From assembly GCA_934047225.1 (NCBI GenBank), contig OW204012.1, positions 7,068,001-7,132,000 on the forward strand: DNA of 64,000 nucleotides. Reading direction: 5' to 3'. A program made the translations under genes and the position numbers. The notes beneath the pieces were generated by a model. The model saw only the letters and a program-made list of their open reading frames with translations. It ran no database searches and had not been told where the DNA came from. This document shows positions 10,159 to 20,175 of the stretch, piece after piece. This DNA is from Ypsolopha sequella. Taxonomy: Eukaryota > Arthropoda > Insecta > Lepidoptera > Ypsolophidae. Numbering within the stretch: the stretch's first letter is position 1; each line of letters begins with the position of its first letter.

Positions 10159-11380
10159 TTATAACGAGGCTTCGGTTATAGGTAGTTCTATGGGTAATAC
10201 CCATTATAACGAGGCTTCGGTTATAGGTAGTTCTATGGGTAATACCCATTATAACGAGGCTTCAGTTATAGGTAGTTCTATGGGTAATACCCATTATAAC
10301 GAGGCTTCGGTTATAGGTAGTTCTATGGGTGATACCCATTATAACGAGGCTTCAGTTATAGGTAGTTCTATGGGTAATACCCATTATAACGAGGCTTCGG
10401 TTATAGGTAGTTGATAGTTCTATGGGTAATACCCATTATAACGAGGCTTCGGTTATAGGTAGTTGATAGTTCTATGGGTAATACCCATTATAACGAGGCT
10501 TCGGTTATAGGTAATTCTATGGGTAATACCCATTATAACGAGGCTTCGGTTATAGGTAGTTCTATGGGTAATACCCATTATAACGAGGCTTCGGTTATAG
10601 GTAGTTCTATGGGTAATACCCATTATAACAAGGCTTCGGTTATAGGTAGTTCTATGGGTAATACCCATTATAACGAGGCTTCGGTTATAGGTAGTTCTAT
10701 TTGTAATACCCATTATAACGAGGCTTCGGTTATAGGTAGTTCTACGGGTAATACCCATTATAACGAGGCTTCGGTTATAGGTAGTTCTATGGGTAATACC
10801 CATTATAACGAGGCTTCGGTTATAGGTAGTTCTATTTGTAATACCCATTATAACGAGGCTTCGGTTATAGGTAGTTCTATGGGTAATACCCATTATAACG
10901 AGGCTTCGGTTATAGGTAGTTCTATGGGTAATACCCATTATAACGAGGCTTCGGTTATAGGTAGTTCTATGGGTAATACCCATTATAACGAGGCTTCGGT
11001 TATAGGTAATTCTATGGGTAATACCCATTATAACGAGGCTTCGGTTATAGGTAGTTCTATGGGTAATACCCATTATAACGAGGCTTCGGTTATAGGTAGT
11101 TCTGTGGGTAATACCCATTATAACGAGGCTTCGGTTATAGGTAGTTCTATGGGTAATACCCATTATAACGAGGCTTCGGTTATAGGTAGTTCTATGAGTA
11201 ATACCCATTATAACGAGGCTTCGGTTATAGGTAGTTCTATGGGTAATACCCATTATAACGAGGCTTCGGTTATAGGTAGTTCTATGGGTAATACCCATTA
11301 TAACGAGGCTTCGGTTATAGGTAGTTCTATGGGTAATACCCATTATAACGAGGCTTCGGTTATAGGTAGTTCTATGAGTA
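10159..11380. repeat. 45-bp minisatellite, left block (about 27 units)
   Basis: Units of 45 bases begin at 10161 (ATAACGAGGCTTCGG...) and repeat with very few substitutions. Two consecutive units are 54 long because 9 bases (TGATAGTTC) are duplicated in the GGTAGTTCTATGGG part. Each unit holds two inverted repeats: GGGTAATACCC and TATAAC...GTTATA. Since 45 is a multiple of three and no frame has a frequent stop, long open frames exist on both strands (15-residue repeats); I read these as by-products, not genes. The last unit is cut by a LINE. Confidence 0.95.
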
Positions 11381-11381
11381 C

Positions 11382-11956
11382 AGGAATCCTAGAGATCAGC
11401 TAGAATACGAAATCTTGAGGAAACGTTGCGAAAAACTTTACACTTCATGCTATAGTGCATATATTCGTGGCGTTGAAAATAGCATTAAAAGCAACCCAAA
11501 AATTTTTTGGGGATTCGTTAAGTCACAGAGAGGTGGTTCCAGCACATTACCGTCTGTGATGCATAATAATGTCAAGTCTGCTGACAATGGGAAAGATATA
11601 GCTGACCTTTTCGCATTGCATTTTAGTTCTAGTTTTGACGTAGATGATGCTGGATTACCTCCTTCTGGTACCAATGATGATCATTTATATCCCAGCTCAA
11701 GAATACTCAGTAAGGTGCTAATAGATGAGAGGACAATTCTGAGACATTTAAAGAATGTAGACCAAAGCAAAGGTGCTGGGCCAGATGGAGTTCCGCCACT
11801 ATTCTTAAAACGATGTGCAGCATCCCTGTCTTACCCGCTCAAACTTATTTTTAGTATGTCTCTGGAGAGTGGTGTCTTTCCCTCAATTTGGAAAAGAGCA
11901 CGCATCGTTCCGATATTTAAGAAGGGAATTGCCGACCATGTTCAGAACTATAGACC
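11382..11956 (+). pseudogene. LINE ORF2, N-terminal part of the reverse transcriptase
   Basis: The open frame carries the lead-in typical of Jockey/CR1 reverse transcriptases: a helical stretch with SNPKIFWGFVKS, then the start of the polymerase with KGAGPDGVPPLFLK and the WKRARIVPIFKKG block. It stops at the NYRP motif where a BEL/Pao element has inserted. No frameshift or stop occurs before the break. The reading continues in phase at 15114 if the insert and one 5-bp duplication are disregarded. The LINE was therefore intact in this part when it was hit. Confidence 0.9.
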
Positions 11957-12421
11957 TGTAGCCGCTGGCTACAGGATGCAGGGCGGATGGGATTTGAGGA
12001 TAATGGGATGAGGTGACACGGGTAAATAAAAGATTGTAGGAAACAATGTGGGTGCGCTGACCTGGTTGAAATGTCTGTGGACGAGCCGATGGTGGATGCG
12101 GTGACGTGCTGAGCGGCGTCCCTCCTTGTTGGGATGTTGAGCTGGCGTCTGTGCAGGGATGTATTGAATGTCCTGGTTTGAGTGATGTACACAGCACTTG
12201 TATTAACACTACACTTTAGGTACGCGATATTGTTTGTGCTGACGCGAATGTCTATTGTTTAGAGCTGTCGGCTGCGCGGGCGCGCGCGCGTGCGCCTAGA
12301 GAGGCTCGTCGATCCGAACAGAGCGAGACCAGCGCCCCCGCGCGCCTCGACCGGCGCGCGGCGGGGGGGGGGTCATCCCCGCCTGCGGGTGCGAATCATG
12401 CGTCACGGTCTAGCGTGAACA
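11957..12421 (-). repeat. BEL/Pao LTR (3' LTR in element orientation)
   Basis: 465 bases, starting TGTAGCCGCTGG and ending CTAGCGTGAACA on the plus strand, so it has TG...CA ends. A 5-bp duplication AGACC precedes it at 11952-11956. By eye it is identical to the second LTR at 14644-15108. The outer half is strongly GC-rich, with a GCGCGCGCG run and a run of ten G. Confidence 0.95.
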
Positions 12422-13072
12422 TCCTGGGGGGGCCGGGGCTGCGGCTCCATGGGCTGTGTCCAGATCCACAACTTGGATCACTCCATCCTTGCCAGGCATT
12501 GTGCGGAGAATTCTCCCCAACTTCCATTGGAGCGGAGGCAAGTCATCCTCTTTGATGAGGACCAGTTCACCCACTTGAGGAGGGGAGGAAGGGGAGAGCT
12601 GATTGGGGCGGGTTTGCAGGGTATGGAGGTAGGATCTGGACCAGAGAATCCAAAAGCGCTGAGAGAGCGCTTGAATGAGTTGAAACCGTTTAAGAGCAGA
12701 TATGGGTCTGTCGTCAAAAGACTGCTCAGGTAGAGCGGTGAGCGGACGACCAATAATGAAATGTCCGGCCGTGAGAGGTTCAAAGTCCGTAGGGTCGGAT
12801 GAAATCGGGCAGAGGGTTCTTGAGTTGAGTATTATTTCGTGCAGAGCGCCGAACCAAGTTATGTGCTGATTCGCGAGCTTGTGAGTGATTGCATCATAGT
12901 TTGTGCCGCAGTCTGAGCGAATGAGAACTGGAGTACCGCGACGTGAGATAAAACCTAACAGGGCTCGTGCTGAGTGAAATTGACCATGTACGTCTGCTAT
13001 TATTGGTGTGTTAGTGACGTTCACTACACGTTGTGCGGGGTTACAAGAATTCTCTGTTGGAGTTGAAGTCAT
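12410..13072 (-). pseudogene. BEL/Pao integrase C-terminal relic (DUF5641-like end)
   Basis: A 220-residue minus-strand frame that overlaps the LTR by a few codons at its end. Near residue 40 it has SRRGTPVLIRSDCGTNY, the integrase core around the second catalytic Asp. Soon after residue 70 the text jumps from ANQHITWF to ILNSRTLCPISSDPTDFEP, so a piece that in BEL/Pao integrases carries the catalytic Glu appears to be missing. The C-terminal part (FWILWSRSYLHTLQ; GELVLIKEDDLPPLQWKLGR) is the characteristic BEL/Pao tail domain. Gag, protease, reverse transcriptase and RNase H are absent. Not functional. Confidence 0.88.
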
Positions 13073-13400
13073 TGAGTGAAAATGAAATGAGTGTGTATGT
13101 GATGAGTGTGTGTGTGATAAGTGTGCTGAGTGCGTTGAGTGCTGGTTTCATTGAGTGAAAATGAGCTGAATGTGTATCTGATGAGTGAATGTGTGAGTGA
13201 AAATGAGCTGAGTGTGTCTATATGTGCTGATTGAATGTGTGAGTGAAAATGAGCTGAGTGTGTATGTGCTGATTGAATGTGTGAGTGAAAATGAGTTGAG
13301 TGTGTATGTGCTGATTGAATGTGTGAGTGAAAATGAGTTGAGTGTGTATGTGCTGATTGAATGTGTGATGAGTGTGACTATATGTGAAAATGAGTTATTA
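13073..13400. repeat. TG-rich tandem array, about 42-bp unit
   Basis: From about 13193 the unit GAGTGAAAATGAG(C/T)TGAGTG followed by TGTATGTGCTGATTGAATGTGT recurs about four times, with looser GTGTGATGAGTG copies before it. It occupies the place where the upstream integrase coding region should be. Both strands are open for stretches because the period is a multiple of three. Confidence 0.8.
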
Positions 13401-14621
13401 AAAACTTGAGCGCTACCAACTCCAACGTGCGGATAGCTTGTAACTTGCGCGGGCCGAAATAACAAAAGCCATGTTCAAACGGAACACGGAAAATAAACCC
13501 GACAGAGAGAGAAAGAGAAAAAAAAAAAAAGAAAAAAAAAAAAAAAAATTTTTTTTTTTTTAAACAACCTGTATATGAGCCGATACACCAACTTGGAACA
13601 GCCTATATGTGTACCACAAACAACAAGATCAGAGATGAGAAGAGAAAAAAAACAAATTGTTTACTATATTTGTGCTATATATATATACCCGGGTAAAAAA
13701 AGCAGACAATAACACAAATAAACGGTCCGGCAATATATTACTGCGACGTGAGATTACCGCAACACAAAAATATCGAAAAGGGCTGATGAACCTGTTCACT
13801 TTTATGTTATTTGCCTTGAAATCACGCTTTAGTAATATACGTAATACGTATGTATATGCACGAAATAAAGCGAATTTATACTCTCACAAAAAAATATCTC
13901 GCAAGATACGAGAACTATCTTTGACAGTGGGTAGATTTGCACCTCTTCGCGCGATAGAAAACAAAGTGAAGTGTAGGTACTCAAAACGTTGTAACACGAT
14001 ATGAAACTAAAATGTGAACTATGTATTTTCGAGCAAAGTTGAATCACTTCGAGAACATTTGAAAAGATTGGGTCGGGAATTACATGTAAAAAATGTTGAG
14101 CAAAATGCTGACTTTGAGTTTAATTAATTTTACGTATGGGGTTTATAAGGGCTGATAATTAATCCCTGGAAGTGACGGGGGGGTTTAATAAAGAAATATA
14201 GTGGACTGTAATAAACAATTGGGCCGAATGGATATAATTATATTATCTGAGCTGAACAATAATTACAACCGTGATGAAAATGAGTTATTCTGTAAAGGGG
14301 CGTGGGGGGGCCGGTTCTAACCGATAAATGGAATGTTCCAGGCGGCGGTTCTAATTATCTACCCGCGATAGGTATTCGAAACCACAAAATATTTTTTGCC
14401 GGGAAAGGGGGCAAAATATGTAACCGGGTGAAAATGGACTGTAGTAAATCGACGGGGGCTGGTTCAAAACAAAGTTACGGGCCGGCGGGGGATAGTCGGG
14501 GGGTGATATAAACCAAAAATTTTCCTGGATTGAAAATGGACTGTAATAAATCGACGGGGGCTGGTTCAGTAGCGGTTTGAAGGGCCAAAATTGTGAAAAT
14601 GGACTGTAAGGACCAGAATTC
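13401..14621. other. BEL/Pao internal non-coding region
   Basis: It contains an A run followed by a T run at about 13518-13562, then AT-rich sequence with no gene. From 14200 to 14610 the word TGGACTGTA(A/G)TAAA recurs (near 14205, 14434, 14537, 14599), twice followed by TCGACGGGGGCTGGTTCA, so the leader has an internal degenerate repeat. Confidence 0.6.
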
Positions 14622-14639
14622 GATCCGGCCGAAGGACCA
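14622..14639 (-). promoter_or_regulatory. primer binding site, tRNA-Tyr-like
   Basis: Read on the minus strand, four bases inside the 5' LTR, is TGGTCCTTCGGCCGGATC. It would pair with a tRNA 3' end ending in GGACCA. From memory, insect tRNA-Tyr ends CCGGCTCGAAGGACCA, which fits with a single base missing. This fixes the orientation of the LTR element. The usual purine tract before the 3' LTR is not evident; that position has a run of C on the coding strand. Confidence 0.65.
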
Positions 14640-14643
14640 AAAA

Positions 14644-15108
14644 TGTAGCCGCTGGCTACAGGATGCAGGGCGGATGGGATTTGAGGATAATGGGATGAGG
14701 TGACACGGGTAAATAAAAGATTGTAGGAAACAATGTGGGTGCGCTGACCTGGTTGAAATGTCTGTGGACGAGCCGATGGTGGATGCGGTGACGTGCTGAG
14801 CGGCGTCCCTCCTTGTTGGGATGTTGAGCTGGCGTCTGTGCAGGGATGTATTGAATGTCCTGGTTTGAGTGATGTACACAGCACTTGTATTAACACTACA
14901 CTTTAGGTACGCGATATTGTTTGTGCTGACGCGAATGTCTATTGTTTAGAGCTGTCGGCTGCGCGGGCGCGCGCGCGTGCGCCTAGAGAGGCTCGTCGAT
15001 CCGAACAGAGCGAGACCAGCGCCCCCGCGCGCCTCGACCGGCGCGCGGCGGGGGGGGGGTCATCCCCGCCTGCGGGTGCGAATCATGCGTCACGGTCTAG
15101 CGTGAACA
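14644..15108 (-). repeat. BEL/Pao LTR (5' LTR in element orientation)
   Basis: Same length as its partner at 11957-12421 and no difference found by eye across 465 bases. It is followed by the second AGACC copy at 15109-15113, after which the LINE frame resumes. Confidence 0.95.
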
Positions 15109-15113
15109 AGACC

Positions 15114-16407
15114 TATATCTATTCTTTCTGCTTTCTCTAAACTTTTTGAGGTGCTTATTTGCCCTATTGTCACAAACCATACTAAACATCTAGTCATTCA
15201 GGAGCAGCATGGCTTTCAACATAGGAAGTCTATAGTAACTAACCTCACGTCATATGTTTCGTCTATAATAGATTCTGTTGACAGTGGACACCAAACGGAC
15301 GCTATTTATACTGACTTTTCTAGTGCCTTTGACAAGGTTAACCATCAGGTTTTGCTTAGTAAACTCTCTAATCAGTTCGGTATCAAGGGTTTATTGCTTA
15401 CGTGGTTCGAGTCTTACCTAACTGATCGACCTCAATCAGTTGTTGTTAATGGATGTGAATCTATAGAATATAACACGACCTCAGGAGTCCCACAGGGGTC
15501 TCATTTGGGGCCCATATTATTTGTTCTGTTTGTAAATGATATTGTTTCTTGCATAAGGCATAGCCGTTGTTCACTATTTGCTGACGATATGAAGCTTTAC
15601 AGACAAATTAATTTACTCGAGGACGCCAGTTTGCTTCAGGAGGATTTGAACCGTATATACCAATGGTGTAGCGAAAATCATATGGTCCTTAACATCTCAA
15701 AATGTCAATACATCCGATTCACAAAAAAGAAAAAGCCGGTCGAATCATCTTATTCGATAGGCAATGATGTACTAGACGAGGTACAGCAAGTTAGAGACCT
15801 TGGTATAATTTTGGACAGCAAATTGAATTTCATACCCCATTTCGACCACATCACCAAAAAAGCGGCCAAAATGGTTGGCTTCATTAGAAGAACCACAAAG
15901 CCTTTCAAAACCACCGCCACTAAAATCACGTTATTTAATGCTCTTGTTCGTAGCATACTGGAGTTCGGAAGTGTTGTTTGGAATCCTACATATAACAACC
16001 ACATAGCACGTCTTGAATCCATCCAGCGCTCTTTTAGTAGGCATCTTACTTACATCTCCCCCGGAATAAGTCATAGAGTCCCATACGATAAAAGGCTCGC
16101 TTTTCTTAAATTAACTTCTCTTTACAATCGCAGACGTATGCTTGACCTATCCTTTCTTCATAATATTATAAGCGGCCGGGCCATCTGTCAGGAGCTTTTA
16201 GAAAGAATTGATTTCCTTGTGCCCCGTATTAACTCACGTCGTGTCCAACTAGATACGTTTCAAATTCCAAATTGTAGAACAAACCTCAAGTCTCACTCTT
16301 CTATGCCTAGAATACTGCGTACGTACAATAAATTATGGCGACCTTATGAATTAGATATTTTTCGAGATAGTTTTAATTCTTTTAAGTCTAAATTATTAAC
16401 AATATAA
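15114..16407 (+). pseudogene. LINE ORF2, catalytic and C-terminal part of reverse transcriptase
   Basis: The frame resumes in phase after the LTR element. It shows the palm motif DFSSAFDKV (about 15313), SGVPQGSHLGP (about 15481) and the catalytic FADD box (15577-15588). A long C-terminal region follows, with RRTTKPF, LESIQRSFSRHL and a final PYELDIFRDSF before the stop at 16405-16407. The catalytic aspartates are present and no internal stop or frameshift is seen. It is dead only through the 5' truncation and the nested insertion. Confidence 0.92.
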
Positions 16408-16669
16408 CCTAATTTAATTTTTTCTTTCTTGCATGCTACCTAGTTTAATTTTGTGTTTTTTTAATGTATAAATTAGGTATTAATTGCATGTTAGTTTTTG
16501 TTTTCCACTTAGTTTTGTGTTTAATTTAATTTATGTATCACGTTAATTATGAATGCTGTGCATATCTGTTATAGATGTAAACATTAGTTTGAGAATTTTT
16601 CATGTGTATTATAAATGTTTTGTGTTTACATTGTTGATGTGCCTTTTCTAATAAATAAATAAAAAATAA
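16408..16669 (+). other. LINE 3' untranslated region and tail
   Basis: T-rich sequence after the stop, ending in AATAAATAAATAAAAAATAA directly before the target duplication. Confidence 0.8.
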
Positions 16670-16867
16670 ATGAGTAATACCCATTATAACGAGGCTTCGG
16701 TTATAGGTAGTTCTATGGGTAATACCCATTATAACGAGGCTTCGGTTATAGGTAGTTCTATGGGTAATACCCATTATAACGAGGCTTCGGTTATAGGTAG
16801 TTCTATGGGTAATACCCATTATAACGAGGCTTCGGTTATAGGTAGTTCTGTGGGTAATACCCATTAT
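16670..16867. repeat. 45-bp minisatellite, right block (4 units)
   Basis: It continues the left block in exact phase after the LINE: ATGAGTAATACCC, then units starting at 16686, 16731, 16776 and 16821. It ends abruptly at CCCATTATTCC. Removing the LINE and one duplication gives a single uninterrupted array of about 31 units. Confidence 0.95.
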
Positions 16868-16869
16868 TC

Positions 16870-17445
16870 CAAGCGACGTATTTTGTCAATCAAATCACAA
16901 CTGCAAAGAAGGAATGGTACGAATTATTTCTCAGAGACAAGAATAGAAATAAAAGCAATCTTTAACTTCGAGAATAATTTCTTATTAACGGGACACCTGA
17001 CGCTAGAACATCAACAACACCAGGTTTTCAAGGGTTCATTGGAAGAAACTAGGTCTCTCCTCATATTGAAGAAAATATATTTTTTTATCGATCTTTTATC
17101 TAGGGATTACACCTATAAACAATGTTTTAAGAATTATATTTTTGTCAAAAAACAAAATGTTTTCCACCCTCTTTTTTTTGGTTTTCAAACGTTCGTTTCA
17201 AAAACGCGGTTAAGAGATCAACTTGTTTTTTTTTATAAAATAGGCAATAGAAATATAAAGGGATGTTACCTTAATCCAATATTTTTTTCCCTACAAAATA
17301 TTTCAGTAATAGCTAAAAACACACTATTTTTTTGTTTCACTACGTGATCACTAGTATTACGCGTCCAAGAACAAGAGGCCAAAGAGCCAACATAAATACA
17401 ATCGCCTCTATGAAAAGCGAATAAGGTCTTTGCCATTAGACTTAT
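16870..17445. mobile_element. dispersed element family P, copy 1
   Basis: The right part ends AATAAGGTCTTTGCCATTAG then ACTTATTGTGCTGGACGG. Inverted relatives lie at 39748-40210 and 51437-51722 and share GAACGTTCGTTTC words, the TTTTTAGC(T/G)AATACTG stretch and the GGCTCTTTGGCCTC stretch. Short open frames are not conserved between copies. The left boundary against the minisatellite is uncertain. Confidence 0.6.
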
Positions 17446-17986
17446 TGTGCTGGACGGTTAATAAAAAAAGTTGCTAGGGTATGCCATCCTCTTAATCACA
17501 AATAAAGTGACTCAGTAACATCTTAGTCACATTAATAGGAAGAATATAAAATAATAACAAGTATTGTGGTCTTGTTTATGTAAATGGCTGACCACAAAAA
17601 CATGAAACAATAATGAACCCACGCCAATTGACATGTACAGAAGGTGAATGTATTCTGATGACGTCACCTTATTCGGAATTTTTTATTAACTGACCTTCCG
17701 CAACAATTCTGTGGTGTTTTATGTTTTTGACTAGCGACCCGCCCCGGCTTCGCACGGGTGCATTGCTGCTACTAAATATACTACAGTATTTAAAAGGATA
17801 TACCATTGCGGACTTTCTTGTAGACCTTTTTAAGGGGCTGCACAATGTTAAAATTCAGTCCTGCTCTAACGCTTTTGTTTTTTAACTGTCTATCCTGCTC
17901 TAATCACATGCTGCGCACGCAAAACTTCAGTTGTTTTGAAATCGCGGCTTGGTATATTACCTACACCGAAATACCAACGCAAAGGG
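17446..17986. repeat. gene-free stretch with retroposon 3' fragment
   Basis: From about 17731, GCGACCCGCCCCGGCTTCGC, then CACGGGTGCATTGCTGCTAC and ACTTTCTTGTAGACCTTTTT match a very common lepidopteran LINE-related repeat; a longer copy is at 43668-44285. The rest shows nothing. Confidence 0.55.
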
Positions 17987-18459
17987 TTAAGGCGATTACC
18001 ATCGCCAAATTAGCAGCTCGATATTTGTCTGTACGAATATCAACGGAAACGACATTGAAATAACGTTCATATCAGCGCGCAATGCATAGTGGCTGTTACG
18101 ACGCTCGCTGCGTCCTTGAAAGGGCGAAATAGGAGAAAATTATACTTTTCACTTGGACGTAATTGTTCGATTGAATAATCCTATGTTATGTTTATAGCTA
18201 TCAAGTTTATCTATTTATCAAAGCATAAATGAATTCAATCGGCCTAGCCACTTAGGAGCAGTAGGAAATTCAGGCCAAAAAACACCATTTAGTTAATAAA
18301 TTTTTTCATGTAGAAGTTTTGGTGGTATGCAATAAAAAATGTTGCATATGTTATCTAAGAGCTGATTATTCATAATTCATTTTTTCATTATTTTTGGTTT
18401 GGCCGTAAACGAGAAGTAGGCTTTAGAAAGTACCCATTTGGCAATAGTAAGGCCCTTAA
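17987..18459. mobile_element. TTAA MITE family B, copy 3
   Basis: TTAA at 17987-17990 and 18456-18459, with the same inner termini as copy 1. Its right TTAA is also the left TTAA of the next element. Confidence 0.75.
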
Positions 18460-18923
18460 GGCTGTTGTAGCCGCCAACGACCTTGAGTCAACCTGTGTCG
18501 GTACAAATATCGACGGAAACTATATTGAAATAACGTTCATATCAGCGTGCACTGCATTACGAATATCTATAATGCGACGCTCGGTATCCGGATAGCGCAA
18601 AATAGGCGCAAACATGTTGAAAAAAAAAATTGTCGCTAAAATTTTTCGAAATAATCAAAGGAACCCATTTGTTGATATAATATCGTCAATTTGACTAAGT
18701 TTCAATTTGTTTCTTTGCATACTTAATTAATTAAATCGGACCCTGTTTTGGTATTTTTTTTTTGTTAAATCATAGTTAAAATTAAAAATTATAATCCGTG
18801 CACATCATTTCACATATTCTATAGGATATCACATGTATTTTTTAAATTTTTTACTACATATATTAATATCTGAGCAAAACACAACCTTAGTAATTTGGTC
18901 ACCAGTTGTAAGAACCACCTTAA
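18456..18923. mobile_element. TTAA element family R, copy 1
   Basis: It starts at TTAA 18456-18459 with GGCTGTTGTAGCCGCCAACG and ends AGTTGTAAGAACCACC then TTAA (18920-18923). The ends are loose inverted repeats. The interior shares words with family B (GAAATAACGTTCATATCAGC), so R and B are related. A partial inverted copy is at about 42275-42472. Confidence 0.6.
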
Positions 18924-19455
18924 GGCGTGTTTGACATGGTATTTGTAATATTCCAACAAACCCCAATTCGCAAACTAACCCACCACCAACCTTGGATTAT
19001 TTCCCTCCAATAGATCAATATTTGTCGCGTTCAAATCACATTCTACATGTGAAGCGAGGTTTAAAATACCATTGAAAAATGTTCTACCTCAATTTTTACC
19101 TCAAGCGAAATAACATTTTTCAGTCTAATTTAAATATTTAGCGATTTTTTCGACTAAAAATATTCCTAGATATGACGAACGCTAAATTATGACTTCAATA
19201 AATTGGTAGAGGAAAATGTTATGGGTGAAAACCGACCGACCGACCTGCAAACCAAGAAGTGTCATTGCACCTCTATAAAGGTTAGATAATTTGACAGTGT
19301 ACTTTTCACTTCTGCCGGCAGTCCCCATGACTGTCTATGGTTTTTTCTAAGAATCTAAGGAATCAAGTTATTTTCCTAAAGAACGATTCAAGCAAAAAAT
19401 CAACTTTATGTTGTTAATGCAACAATTTTTAACCTCATAATATTTTCCTTTATTT
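18924..19455. other. gene-free stretch
   Basis: AT-rich with no recognisable gene or paired repeat. Confidence 0.45.
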
Positions 19456-19822
19456 TCATTCATCCATCTATCAGCCTAGTTCGTCCACTGCTGGACATAA
19501 GTCTTTCCAGGACTTTGCCACTCCCGGCGGTCATCCTGGAAGAATTGCCCATACTCACACACACGAGGCAGGCGGGTTGGTGAGCGCGGTGCTGGAACCC
19601 TCGCACCAGTGACGCCGCTGCCTGTCACCAGTCTGTTACATATAAGGTCCGGCTATTAGATATGGATATACCACCATACATCGGTCCCAGGAATGGTGGG
19701 CCTCCTGGTTTTTGCCTGTTGAGCTGTCCTCTTACTCTCCCCCGAATTACTTCGAGGGGGTCTCCAAGTAAGATGGTGGTACCTCCACAGTCGAGCCCGG
19801 CATCAGTTCTACCACCTGTAGA
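19456..19822. repeat. dispersed repeat family A, copy 2
   Basis: Collinear with 3509-3877, with scattered substitutions and small indels; both end in CATCAG(C/T)TCTACCACCTGTA. The indels shift any reading frame, which argues against a conserved protein. Confidence 0.7.
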
Positions 19823-20175
19823 CCTTTACCGTTGAGCGAGAATTTTTATGCACATAAATTCCGAAATTCTCATCGGTGCAAGCTCATCCGGCAGGATTCG
19901 ATATTATTTCCAAGGATACGTCACCCTGTGTTTGGTCAACGAGCTGTCAAAATCTGAAAAACAATGTTCCGCATGAGCGTTGAACACGACAATTATTGTT
20001 ATCCAAACAAACATGGCGGCGCGGCGCGTTCTTTGAACGTTTAAATATACTTGTGTTGTTTAAACCTTGGTTGGTTTAGCTAGTGACTAATATTTGACAG
20101 GATATAGGTTGGAACCTCGCGACATGGGCGCAACGCCTGGAAAATCGTGTTGACGTTGGTGTTTTAGACCATGGT
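19823..20175. other. gene-free stretch
   Basis: It contains a small GC-rich patch (ATGGCGGCGCGGCGCG, about 20012) but no gene that I can support. Confidence 0.4.

Larger units (their letters stand above)
11957..15108 (-). mobile_element. BEL/Pao LTR retrotransposon, internally deleted
   Basis: Two 465-bp LTRs flank only 2222 internal bases, far short of a full gag-pol. AGACC is duplicated at 11952-11956 and 15109-15113. The coding relic and primer site show that it runs on the minus strand. The internal part, in plus-strand order, holds an integrase C-terminal relic, a TG-rich 42-bp array, an A/T run, a non-coding stretch with repeated TGGACTGTA words, and the primer site. It cannot move by itself. 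The LTR identity implies a recent insertion, probably with enzymes from an intact relative. Confidence 0.92.
11381..16669 (+). mobile_element. 5'-truncated Jockey/CR1-group LINE
   Basis: It lies inside one minisatellite unit, with a 7-bp duplication ATGAGTA at 11374-11380 and 16670-16676. The 5' end starts within ORF2 (no ORF1, no endonuclease), and the 3' end is an A-rich tail of TAAA words at about 16650-16669. Without the nested LTR element (11957-15113 including one duplication) the LINE is about 2.1 kb. The 3' untranslated part is about 260 bases. The clade call rests on the reverse transcriptase motifs and could be refined by phylogeny. Confidence 0.9.

Noticed and set aside
10453..11343. 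Long minus-strand repeat protein (unit MGITHRTTYNRSLVI)
   Set aside because: Same reason as above: an artefact of the repeat period, and substitutions are not biased to silent positions.
10159..11380. CRISPR-like array
   Set aside because: Units are directly adjacent with no unique spacers, and the sequence is eukaryotic.
10474..11403. Long plus-strand repeat protein (15-residue unit with NTHYNEASVIG)
   Set aside because: It follows only from the 45-bp period; the opposite strand is open too, there is no recognisable domain, and two 9-bp changes with stops break the array near 10414 and 10465.
12270..12385. CpG island promoter of a host gene
   Set aside because: The GC-rich block is part of the LTR and occurs again, identically, at 14957-15072.
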